This document shows positions 56,418-64,000 of a DNA stretch of 64,000 nucleotides, piece by piece. This DNA is from an uncultured Planctomycetota bacterium (GTDB taxonomy: Bacteria > Planctomycetota > Planctomycetia > Gemmatales > HRBIN36): NCBI GenBank assembly GCA_937944855.1, contig CALFAY010000038.1, forward strand, positions 1-64,000, read 5' to 3'. The translations under genes and the position numbers were made by a program. The notes beneath the pieces are model-generated. The model was not told the origin of the DNA. It searched no databases and saw only the letters and a program-made list of their open reading frames with translations. Numbering within the stretch: the first letter of the stretch is position 1; every line of letters begins with the position of its first letter.

Positions 56418-57410
56418 ATGAACCTGAAAGGATGCAGGGTCCTGGTCACCGGGGCGGGCGGGTTCATAGGCTCGCACCTGGTCGAGCGCCTGGTGCGGGA
56501 CGGTTGCCGCGTCCGGGCGATGCTCCACTACGACTCCCGCGCCGACCGCAGCAATCTCGAGCACGTCCCGGCGGAAGTCCTGGGCGAGGTCGAGATCGTT
56601 CGTGGCGACGTGACCGACGCCCACTTCGTGCTGCGGGCCGTGGACGGCTGCGCGGCCGTGTTCCACCTGGCTGCCCTGATCGCCATCCCCTACTCGTATC
56701 AAGCTCCCGGCGCCTTCGTGCAAACCAACGTGGTCGGCACGCTGAATGTCCTGGAAGCGTGCCGCTGGCATGGCACGCCGCGGCTGGTCCACACCTCGAC
56801 CAGCGAATGCTACGGGACCGCCCAGTACACGCCGATCGACGAACGGCATCCGCTGGTCGGCCAGTCGCCCTACAGCGCCAGCAAGATTGCCGCTGACAAG
56901 CTCGTGGAAAGCTATCACCTCAGCTTCGGCGTCCCGGCGGTGGTGCTGCGACCGTTCAACACGTTCGGTCCGCGGCAATCGGCCCGTGCGGTGATACCGA
57001 GCATCCTGGCCCAATTGCTGGCGGGGGCGTCAGAAGTGCGGCTGGGCGATCTGACGACGGTGCGAGACATGAATTACGTCAGCAACACGGTGGATGCGTT
57101 CGTCGCCGCGGCTGAACGCGAGGCCGCCGTCGGCCAGGTCGTGCATGTCGGTTCGGGTCGTGGTTGCAGCATCGGGGAATTGGCGGAATTGGCCATGCAG
57201 GTCGTGGGCCGGCGCGTACCGATCGTCACGGAGCCGCAGCGGTTGCGGCCGGTCGGCAGCGAGGTCCGGCTGCTGTTGTGCAACTGGAGCCGGGCCGAGC
57301 AACTGCTGGGCTGGAAGCCGAGGGTCGCGCTGGAAGAAGGGCTGGAGCGGACCGCCCGTTTCATCCGCGATCATCTGCACCTGTACAGGCCCCAGGAATA
57401 CGCCGTCTGA
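56418..57410 (+). CDS. NAD-dependent epimerase/dehydratase (SDR family)
   Basis: VLVTGAGGFIGSHLVERLVRDG; TSTSECYGTAQYTPIDE; SPYSASKIAADKL. Confidence 0.94.
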   Translation: MNLKGCRVLVTGAGGFIGSHLVERLVRDGCRVRAMLHYDSRADRSNLEHVPAEVLGEVEIVRGDVTDAHFVLRAVDGCAAVFHLAALIAIPYSYQAPGAFVQTNVVGTLNVLEACRWHGTPRLVHTSTSECYGTAQYTPIDERHPLVGQSPYSASKIAADKLVESYHLSFGVPAVVLRPFNTFGPRQSARAVIPSILAQLLAGASEVRLGDLTTVRDMNYVSNTVDAFVAAAEREAAVGQVVHVGSGRGCSIGELAELAMQVVGRRVPIVTEPQRLRPVGSEVRLLLCNWSRAEQLLGWKPRVALEEGLERTARFIRDHLHLYRPQEYAV

Positions 57411-57439
57411 CCGAAGAGGAAGAGCGGGAGGAAGCAGGC

Positions 57440-58174
57440 ATGGATGCCAAGGTCGTGATTCAGGCGGGAGGCAAAGGCTCGCGCTTGTATCCGTACACCA
57501 AGGTGCTGCCCAAGCCGCTCATGCCCGTCGGCGGCATGCCGATCCTGGAAATCGTCATCCGCCAGTTGGCCTGGCACGGCTTCCGCGACCTGGTCATCAC
57601 CATCGGCCATCTGGGCGACATGATCCGCTGGTGCTGCGGCGACGGCAGCCGCTGGGGCGTCCGCATCCGCTACTATCCCGAGGAGCAGCCGTTGGGCACC
57701 ATCGGCCCGCTCAAACGCATCGTCGGACTCGACAAGCCCTTCCTGGTCATGAACGGCGATCTGCTGACGGACCTGGACTTCGCCGACCTGTATCGCTGCC
57801 ACGTCGCCGCCGCCGCTCCCTTGACCATCGCCACCTATCTCAAGCCGGTCAACATTTCCCTGGGCGTGCTCCAGACCGATGCCCACAACCGCGTCGTCGG
57901 CTTTCAGGAGAAGCCGACGCTGCACTTCCCGTGCAGCATGGGCGTGTACGGCATGAATCCGGAGTTGATCGAGTACATTCCGGAAGGCAGATTGTTCGGC
58001 TTCGATGATCTGATGCACGTCCTGCTTGCGCGTGGCGTCGAGGTCCAGTCCTATCCGTTTCACGGCACCTGGATGGACATCGGACGGCCCGAGGACTTCC
58101 AGTTGGCGTGCGAGATGTTTGAGACCCGTCCGGAGTTGTTTCTGCCTCAGTCGGCCCTCAGGCAGGCGGGGTGA
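57440..58174 (+). CDS. Nucleotidyltransferase (NDP-sugar pyrophosphorylase family)
   Basis: VVIQAGGKGSRLYPYTKVLPKPLMPVGGMPILEIVIRQL; LVMNGDLLTDLDF. Confidence 0.93.
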   Translation: MDAKVVIQAGGKGSRLYPYTKVLPKPLMPVGGMPILEIVIRQLAWHGFRDLVITIGHLGDMIRWCCGDGSRWGVRIRYYPEEQPLGTIGPLKRIVGLDKPFLVMNGDLLTDLDFADLYRCHVAAAAPLTIATYLKPVNISLGVLQTDAHNRVVGFQEKPTLHFPCSMGVYGMNPELIEYIPEGRLFGFDDLMHVLLARGVEVQSYPFHGTWMDIGRPEDFQLACEMFETRPELFLPQSALRQAG

Positions 58175-58189
58175 GCGAAGCTGGAGCGG

Positions 58190-59887
58190 TCAGCGATCGG
58201 AGTTCTCCGAGGCCGGGTCATCGACGAGGAAGCGTGCTCCGATCTCGTACCAGCCGTCGCTAGTCCGGTCCACTCGGGACACCACAGCGGGCAGAGCGAA
58301 CAGGGCTTGGTCCCGCGTGGACGCCTGATAGATAAGCAGTTGCCTGCTTGGCGGTTCCATCCGGGCGAAGATGCCGATGCCCTTGGTGGAGATGTCCTTG
58401 CCCACGCACTGGAGTTGGAAGTCGCCGTGCAGTCGGTCGCCGCTCACCGGGGCAATCAGGAGCGGCTTGTCGAACGGGAAGCGGAGGTCGTCGCGGCGGT
58501 CGGGCGGGGCCATCAGGTGGGCGTGCAGTTCCTCGGCGATGACTGGGCCGACCTGCTCGATCAACCGCCGCTGAGCGTCGGAGTCCCCTTCGAGAAACCG
58601 CATGCGGATGAGCACGTCGCTGAGGCGGGCCGGCGGAGGCCGCGGCGGACCGACCTCGACGCACACTTCCAGGATGTCCTGTTTGCGCGGCAACCATTTG
58701 CGGAGCCAGCCGGCCCCCAGATTCAGCTCGAAGCGGAGAAAGGAGTCGTGTAACTCGCAGTGGCTGGCGTTCCAGCGCTGGGCGAAGGAGCGCAGCTTGT
58801 TCTGGCCGACGCCGTCGGGCAGAAAGGCGGCGCAGCGATGCTCCCAGTAGCCGTCCACGGTCCAGACCCAGCGGATGCGGCCGAACTGGCCGACCCCCGC
58901 GACATGGGCCGCCGTGGCCACCAGCCTGTCGACGATCACTTGCAGCGGCGGGGCGGGACAGGCGAGCGGGACAGCGACCGTACCATTGGACCCGAGAGCC
59001 GGGATTTCCTCCGGAAGGTACACCAGACCGGCCCGCGTCACGGAGGCATGTTGCAGGGCGGTGACGAATTCGACGCAGCTGGCGAACCGCTCGCGTGGTT
59101 CACGGTGCAAGGCCCGCCGGACGATTTCCCGGTCGTTGGCGGGCAGGGAGGAAACGTCCGTGAAGCCGGAAAGGCGCTGATCGGCCAACTCCCGGGTGGA
59201 GTGGGCTTTTTGCGGCAACTGGCCCGTCAGCATTTCCTGATAGATCAGAGCGAGGCTGTACTGGTCGGTGTTCGCGGAGACGCGGCCCTCGAAGGCCTCC
59301 GGAGCGGCATAGCGAGGATTGATGCGGGCCAGTTCCTCGCCGCCGGGCAGCCAGAGCAGTTGCACCAGGCCGAAATCGCCGACCGTCAGGCGGTCGTCGC
59401 GCAGCATCAGGTTCCGGGGCGACAATGCCAGGTGCTGGAGATTGTGTTCGGCACGCAGATAATCGAGGGCCTGAGCGGCTTCTTCCAGATAGCCGAGCAA
59501 TTCCTGGCGGGGAATGCCATAGGTGCTGCTGCACTGCCAGCATTCTTCGAAGCGGTCCTGAAGCGACTGATCGGCCAGCTCCGTGACGAGGACGACGCGG
59601 CCGGCGTCATAAGCGACGGACAGAAGCGAAGCCAGATGCGGATGCCGCATGTCCAGCAGGCGGCGCGTCTGCCCTAGGACCCGGGCCGCGGAGAGGGTCG
59701 ACGACGTGGGCACAAACACATACTGGACGCAGACGAGTCGCCCGCCCGGATCCCGAGCTTTCCAGGTTTCCAGATGCGCGGAGCGCTGAAGGACTTCGAG
59801 CAGATAATAGCCCGGCAACGCCTCGCAGGGGTAGCCGCCCGTCGGCACGGCAGGCGGTTCGTAGCGCATCGGAAGAATCACTGTCAC
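58190..59887 (-). CDS. Protein-kinase-like (probable pseudokinase) protein with C-terminal PilZ-like region
   Basis: HLALSPRNLMLRDDRLTVGDFGLVQLL ... YAAPEAFEGRVSANTDQYSLALIYQEMLTG; C-terminal RRDDLRFPFDKPLLIAPVSGDRLHGDFQLQCVGKDISTKGIGIFARMEPP. Confidence 0.85.
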   Translation of the reverse strand: MTVILPMRYEPPAVPTGGYPCEALPGYYLLEVLQRSAHLETWKARDPGGRLVCVQYVFVPTSSTLSAARVLGQTRRLLDMRHPHLASLLSVAYDAGRVVLVTELADQSLQDRFEECWQCSSTYGIPRQELLGYLEEAAQALDYLRAEHNLQHLALSPRNLMLRDDRLTVGDFGLVQLLWLPGGEELARINPRYAAPEAFEGRVSANTDQYSLALIYQEMLTGQLPQKAHSTRELADQRLSGFTDVSSLPANDREIVRRALHREPRERFASCVEFVTALQHASVTRAGLVYLPEEIPALGSNGTVAVPLACPAPPLQVIVDRLVATAAHVAGVGQFGRIRWVWTVDGYWEHRCAAFLPDGVGQNKLRSFAQRWNASHCELHDSFLRFELNLGAGWLRKWLPRKQDILEVCVEVGPPRPPPARLSDVLIRMRFLEGDSDAQRRLIEQVGPVIAEELHAHLMAPPDRRDDLRFPFDKPLLIAPVSGDRLHGDFQLQCVGKDISTKGIGIFARMEPPSRQLLIYQASTRDQALFALPAVVSRVDRTSDGWYEIGARFLVDDPASENSDR

Positions 59888-60040
59888 GGGACCACATCTC
59901 CGCGAATCCGAGCTGTGGCGTTGGTCCGCGCAGGATCAGGACCACGCCTAAGCAGGGCAGATCGTTGTACAAACCTAGGTTGCACCTCGGGAACGGTCAA
60001 ACGACCGGACGCGGAGGGAAAGACTTGGTCCGCACAAAAT

Positions 60041-60090
60041 AAAAAAGGCGAAGGAGGTCCCCTCTAGCTCCAAGCTAATCCTCCTTCGCC
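60041..60090 (-). terminator. Strong rho-independent terminator (minus strand)
   Basis: ggcgaaggagg/cctccttcgcc perfect 11-bp stem with inner tagct-cca-agcta hairpin; minus strand continues TTTTTTATTTTG. Confidence 0.85.
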
Positions 60091-60253
60091 GCGTAACCAA
60101 CGCCCCTCCCCAGAGCGTAGGTACGTCGAATTGTCAGGTCCGAAGCGGTGTCGGCATGGCTCGCCGAGGATCGCTCGCCCCGGACACGCAACTATAGGTC
60201 AGCTTGCGCCGATGTCAACCGCGCGGGGCAATTTCCTCCATTCGTGCTCCGGT

Positions 60254-61483
60254 TTAACTTTCGCCGACGGCTGAAAACAAGAAGTCCCGGTCCAGGAAAC
60301 GGGCCATCAGTTGCCAGCCAGGATCGAAGCAGTGGCATGAGCCGGCAGCCTGGACCTCATCGTATGCGAAAAAACCTCCGGACGCTACGCCGCTGCCGGC
60401 GATGACCCAGGGCACGAATCCGTGAGCATGAGCACGGGTCCGTACTGGCGTCGGATGATCCGGCGAAACCAAAATCCGCCACTCTCCGTAGCTCGGCATC
60501 TGCTTGCGGAGCGGACCGACGATGTGCTCATCAATGGCTTCCAGGGCGGCGATCTTGGCGTCCAGCCGGCCCTCGTGCGAGGCTTCGTCGGGAGCTTCGA
60601 CGTGAACGCAGACGAGATCGGCCTCCCGCAGCGCCTCGACGGCGGCCTGGCCCTGGGCGGCGTAGTCGTTGTCTAGATAGTCGGTCACGCCGGGCACGTC
60701 GAGCACTTCCCACCCTAACAAGGCTCCCACGCCGCGGACCAGATCGACGCCGGTGAGAATGACGCCTTTGAATCCGTATCTGCTCGCGAACGGTTCCAGA
60801 CGCGGAGCCTGCCCCAGTCCCCACAGCCAGATCTGCGTCGCAGGCCGTTGCCCCCGTTGCCGTCGGGCTTTGTTGACCGGATGCTCCGCCAGCACGTCCC
60901 GACTGCGGTGCATCAGGGTCACGAGCAGATCGGCCCCCGGACCGCGGGGCAGATAGTCGGCGATGGGTTGATCGGGAATGTCGTGCGGCGGCTGGGTTCT
61001 CGTCTCCGCGTGGAACGGCCCGCCGTCCGCGCTCCGCCAGATGAGCAAGTTGCGATAGCCGACGCCGGAATAGAACTCGATCCCCTCCCGACCCAGGACC
61101 GGAGCGAGCTTGCCGATCAATTCGCGGGCTTCCTCGCTGCTGATGTGCCCGGCGGTGAAGTCGCGCATCAGGCCGTCCTCGATGCTCACGAAATTGCAGC
61201 GGATCGCCCAATCCTGCGGACCGAGGCGGATGCCGCGGGCAGCGGCTTCCAGCGGCGCCCGGCCGGTGTAGCACTCCAGCGGGTCGTAGCCGAACAGACT
61301 GAGCGTCGCCACGTCGCTGGCCGGGGTCAACGAGGAAGGGACGTTGTTCGACCGGCCGACGCAGCCCGTCCGTGCCAGGGCGTCCAGGTGCGGCGTCCGG
61401 GCCGCCTGGAGCGGCGTCCGTCCGCCCAGAGATTCTTGCGGTTCGTCGGCACAGCCGTCGGGAATGACGATGGCGTACTTCAT
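60254..61483 (-). CDS. ApgM-family cofactor-independent phosphoglycerate mutase-like / putative homoserine kinase
   Basis: MKYAIVIPDGCADEPQESLGGRTPLQAARTPHLDALARTG; PASDVATLSLFGYDP; VHVEAPDEASHEG; VSPDHPTPVRTRAHAHGFVPWVIAG. Confidence 0.9.
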   Translation of the reverse strand: MKYAIVIPDGCADEPQESLGGRTPLQAARTPHLDALARTGCVGRSNNVPSSLTPASDVATLSLFGYDPLECYTGRAPLEAAARGIRLGPQDWAIRCNFVSIEDGLMRDFTAGHISSEEARELIGKLAPVLGREGIEFYSGVGYRNLLIWRSADGGPFHAETRTQPPHDIPDQPIADYLPRGPGADLLVTLMHRSRDVLAEHPVNKARRQRGQRPATQIWLWGLGQAPRLEPFASRYGFKGVILTGVDLVRGVGALLGWEVLDVPGVTDYLDNDYAAQGQAAVEALREADLVCVHVEAPDEASHEGRLDAKIAALEAIDEHIVGPLRKQMPSYGEWRILVSPDHPTPVRTRAHAHGFVPWVIAGSGVASGGFFAYDEVQAAGSCHCFDPGWQLMARFLDRDFLFSAVGES

Positions 61484-61517
61484 GGGCTTTCCCGTTCTCT
61501 CTCAAAACACTGGGCAA

Positions 61518-62819
61518 CTACCAGTCGGCGACCGGATAGTAAGCGCAGGGAGCCGTCACGCAGGGCAGCCGATCCAGGATCTCCACCGCTTTTCGCAATT
61601 CCCCCAACAGGGCGTCGTGGCTGCGGATGACGATCGGCACCGAGATGCCCTCCTGATCGTCGAGCGATTCGTGCTGCACGACGCTGGCAATGCTGATGTG
61701 ATGCTCCGCGAGCACAGAAGCGACCTGGGCCAAGGTGCCGGGGCGGTCGATGACGTTGAGGCGGATGTAGAACCGGCTCTTGATCGACGACGCGGGACGG
61801 AAGCGCAGACGGCGGCCATTGGACCACAGACGCAGGGTGCGAAAGGTCAGTTGGGCACTGCCGGTGGCCAGGTCCACCAGGTCGGCGACGACGGCGCTGG
61901 CGGTGGGCATCTGTCCGGCTCCCGGGCCGTAGAACATCGTTTCGCCCACGGCATCGCCAACGACGTGGATGGCATTGTTGGCCCCACGGACGTCGGCCAG
62001 CGGGTGCAGTTTGCGGACCAGCGTCGGTTCGACGTGCAGGGCCAATTGCTCCTCATGGACCCAAGCCTCGGCGATGAGCTTGATGACGTAGCCGAGTTCG
62101 GAGGCGAAAGCGAGGTCGGCCGGGTGCAGCACGTCGATGCCGCGGCGTTCGATGACCTCCAGCGGGATCTCGGTGCCGAAGGCGAGCCGGGCCAGGATGG
62201 CGAGCTTGTGGGCGGCGTCGGTGCCGTCCACGTCCATCGTCGGATCGGCTTCGGCGAAGCCGCGGCGCTGAGCCTCGGCCAGAGCGGTCGGGTAATCCTG
62301 CCCATGGTCGCTCATCTGCGTGAGGATGAAGTTGCTCGTGCCGTTGAGGATGGCCTTGATCGAGGAGATGTGATTGGCGGCCAGTCCGCGGACGATGGCC
62401 CCGATGATGGGAATGCCCCCGGCGACGCTGGCCTCAAAAGCCACGGTGCGATGGTATTCCCGGGCGGTGTCGAAAACCTCCGTGCCGTAATGGGCGAGCA
62501 CGGCTTTGTTGGCCGTGACGACATCCTTGCCCGCCCGCAATGCGGACAGGATGATCGTGCGAGCTGGTTCCAGGCCGCCGATCAGCTCGACCACGACGTG
62601 GACCCGGGGATCGCGCAGGGCGGGTTCCACGGAGGTCGAAATGAGGTCGCGGGGAATCGGCACGGCTCGGGGCTTTTGCGGATTCCGGACGACGACATGC
62701 CGCAGAGCCAGAGGTCGGCCGGCTCGTTCGGCGAGCTGGGCCGACTGTTCGAGCACCAGCTTGGCCACTCCGCCGCCGACGACGCCGCAGCCGATCAAGG
62801 CGATGCCCAAAGGTTCCAT
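61518..62819 (-). CDS. hom: Homoserine dehydrogenase with C-terminal ACT domain
   Basis: IALIGCGVVGGGVAKLVLEQ; VVTANKAVLAHYG; EASVAGGIPII; NGTSNFILTQM; ACT YIRLNVIDRPGTLAQVASVLAEHHISIASVVQ. Confidence 0.95.
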   Translation of the reverse strand: MEPLGIALIGCGVVGGGVAKLVLEQSAQLAERAGRPLALRHVVVRNPQKPRAVPIPRDLISTSVEPALRDPRVHVVVELIGGLEPARTIILSALRAGKDVVTANKAVLAHYGTEVFDTAREYHRTVAFEASVAGGIPIIGAIVRGLAANHISSIKAILNGTSNFILTQMSDHGQDYPTALAEAQRRGFAEADPTMDVDGTDAAHKLAILARLAFGTEIPLEVIERRGIDVLHPADLAFASELGYVIKLIAEAWVHEEQLALHVEPTLVRKLHPLADVRGANNAIHVVGDAVGETMFYGPGAGQMPTASAVVADLVDLATGSAQLTFRTLRLWSNGRRLRFRPASSIKSRFYIRLNVIDRPGTLAQVASVLAEHHISIASVVQHESLDDQEGISVPIVIRSHDALLGELRKAVEILDRLPCVTAPCAYYPVADW

Positions 62820-62979
62820 ACGTTGCCGCTTCTCCTGCATTTCTCCATTCGGGAGACAATCGAAATTAGCATATGGATCGCGCGGAATCTGTTTGTCCCC
62901 CGGGCAATTCTCCGCTAATTTACCGACGGGAGAGTGATCCGAGGACTGAACCAGCATCCCGCAAAAAGGAGGCTCGCGC

Positions 62980-64000
62980 ATGGCAACAGCAACGGTGCGT
63001 TCGGCTCCCGTGAAGCGGCCGGTGGTCAAGGACCAGCCGCTGTTCATCGGCGGCAAGTTCGTGGACAGCGTGGGCAACAAGACGTTCCCGGCCATCGACC
63101 CGTCCACCGGCGAGGTGCTCTGCCAGGTCCAGGAGGCGACGGCCGAGGACGTGGACCGTGCGGTCAAGACGGCCCGCAAGGCCCTGGAACAGGGACCATG
63201 GAAAAAGACCGACGCCGCCGACCGCGGTCGCATGCTCTACCGGCTGGCCGACCTCATCGAGAAAGAGGCCGAGGAACTGGCCGCTCTGGAGTCGCTCAAC
63301 AGCGGCAAGACGATCAGCGACTCCCGCGGCGACCTGCAAGGCGTCGTCAACACCCTCCGCTACTACGCCGGCTGGGCCGACAAGATCGAAGGCCGCACCG
63401 TGCCGGTCCGGGGCAATTTCCTGTCCTACACGCTGCGGCAGCCGGTCGGCGTGATCGGCCAGATCATCCCCTGGAACTTCCCGCTGCTGATGCTGGCGTG
63501 GAAATGGGGACCGGCCCTGGCCTGCGGCAACACCATCGTCATGAAGCTGGCCGAGCAGACGCCGCTTTCCGGCATGCGGGTCGCCGAACTGTCGCTGGAG
63601 GCCGGTTTCCCCGAAGGCGTCATCAATGTGCTTAACGGCTACGGGGAAACCACCGGTCATGCCATCGTCGTGCATCCGGACGTGGACAAGATCGCCTTCA
63701 CCGGACACTATGAGACGGCCAAGATCATCGCCAAGAACGCCGCCGACACGCTCAAGCGCTGCACCTTCGAGCTGGGCGGCAAAAGCCCCAATGTCATCTT
63801 CGCCGACGCCGACCTCGACAAGGCCGTGGACGGGGCCTTCCACGCCATCTACTTCCACGGCGGCCAGTGCTGCACCGCCGGCAGCCGGCTCTTCGTCGAA
63901 CAGAAAGTGCAGAAGGAATTCGTTGAGCGTCTGGCCGAGAAGTCCAAGAAGCGGAAGCTGGGCGACCCGCTCGATCCGATGACCGAGCAAGGCCCGCAGG
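62980..64000 (+). CDS. Aldehyde dehydrogenase, 3' end beyond the window
   Basis: ATG after aaaaaggaggctcgcgc; PLFIGGKFVDSVGNKTFPAIDPSTGEVLCQV...GVIGQIIPWNFPLLMLAWKWGPALACGNTIVMKLAEQTPLS; FELGGKSPNVIFADADLD; absent from the ORF track because no stop lies in the window. Confidence 0.95.
   Translation, partial: MATATVRSAPVKRPVVKDQPLFIGGKFVDSVGNKTFPAIDPSTGEVLCQVQEATAEDVDRAVKTARKALEQGPWKKTDAADRGRMLYRLADLIEKEAEELAALESLNSGKTISDSRGDLQGVVNTLRYYAGWADKIEGRTVPVRGNFLSYTLRQPVGVIGQIIPWNFPLLMLAWKWGPALACGNTIVMKLAEQTPLSGMRVAELSLEAGFPEGVINVLNGYGETTGHAIVVHPDVDKIAFTGHYETAKIIAKNAADTLKRCTFELGGKSPNVIFADADLDKAVDGAFHAIYFHGGQCCTAGSRLFVEQKVQKEFVERLAEKSKKRKLGDPLDPMTEQGPQ

Overview
High-GC window with the gene content of a planctomycete (Gemmataceae-like; inferred from the DUF1501/DUF1549/DUF1553 genes, PSCyt1-type CxxCH proteins and PVC-type dehydrogenases). 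About 46 protein genes are supported. Most are housekeeping or metabolic: nusA, uvrC-like, fadB/fadA-like, ruvB, valS, thiS-thiG fusion, hemA, ccsA-like, htrA-like, lhgO-like, homoserine dehydrogenase with an ApgM-family enzyme, sugar-nucleotide genes, sulfatase, and an aldehyde dehydrogenase cut by the window end. No rRNA, tRNA, CRISPR array or transposase was recognised. The strongest candidate for an under-described system is a compact + strand cassette at 24197-28134. It encodes a JAMM/JAB peptidase, a possible 36-aa micro-ORF, a 60-aa protein, a stand-alone E2 (UBC-like) protein, an E1/ThiF-like protein and a 434-aa protein of unknown fold. This looks like a bacterial ubiquitin-like conjugation/deconjugation module with no obvious GG-ending modifier. 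Other notable items: an intradiol dioxygenase gene interrupted by an in-frame TAG with clear coding continuation; a terminator-like hairpin directly upstream of the nusA start; a MerR/B12-domain regulator lacking the cobalamin-binding His and carrying an AT-hook-like tail next to a sigma factor; a UvrC lacking its C-terminal HhH region; an MnmE-like GTPase lacking the C-terminal Cys motif; a PilZ-linked pseudokinase; a zinc-ribbon insertion in ValS; and a two-copy palindrome plus tandem-tail repeat family. All family calls were made by eye from motifs; no database search was run.
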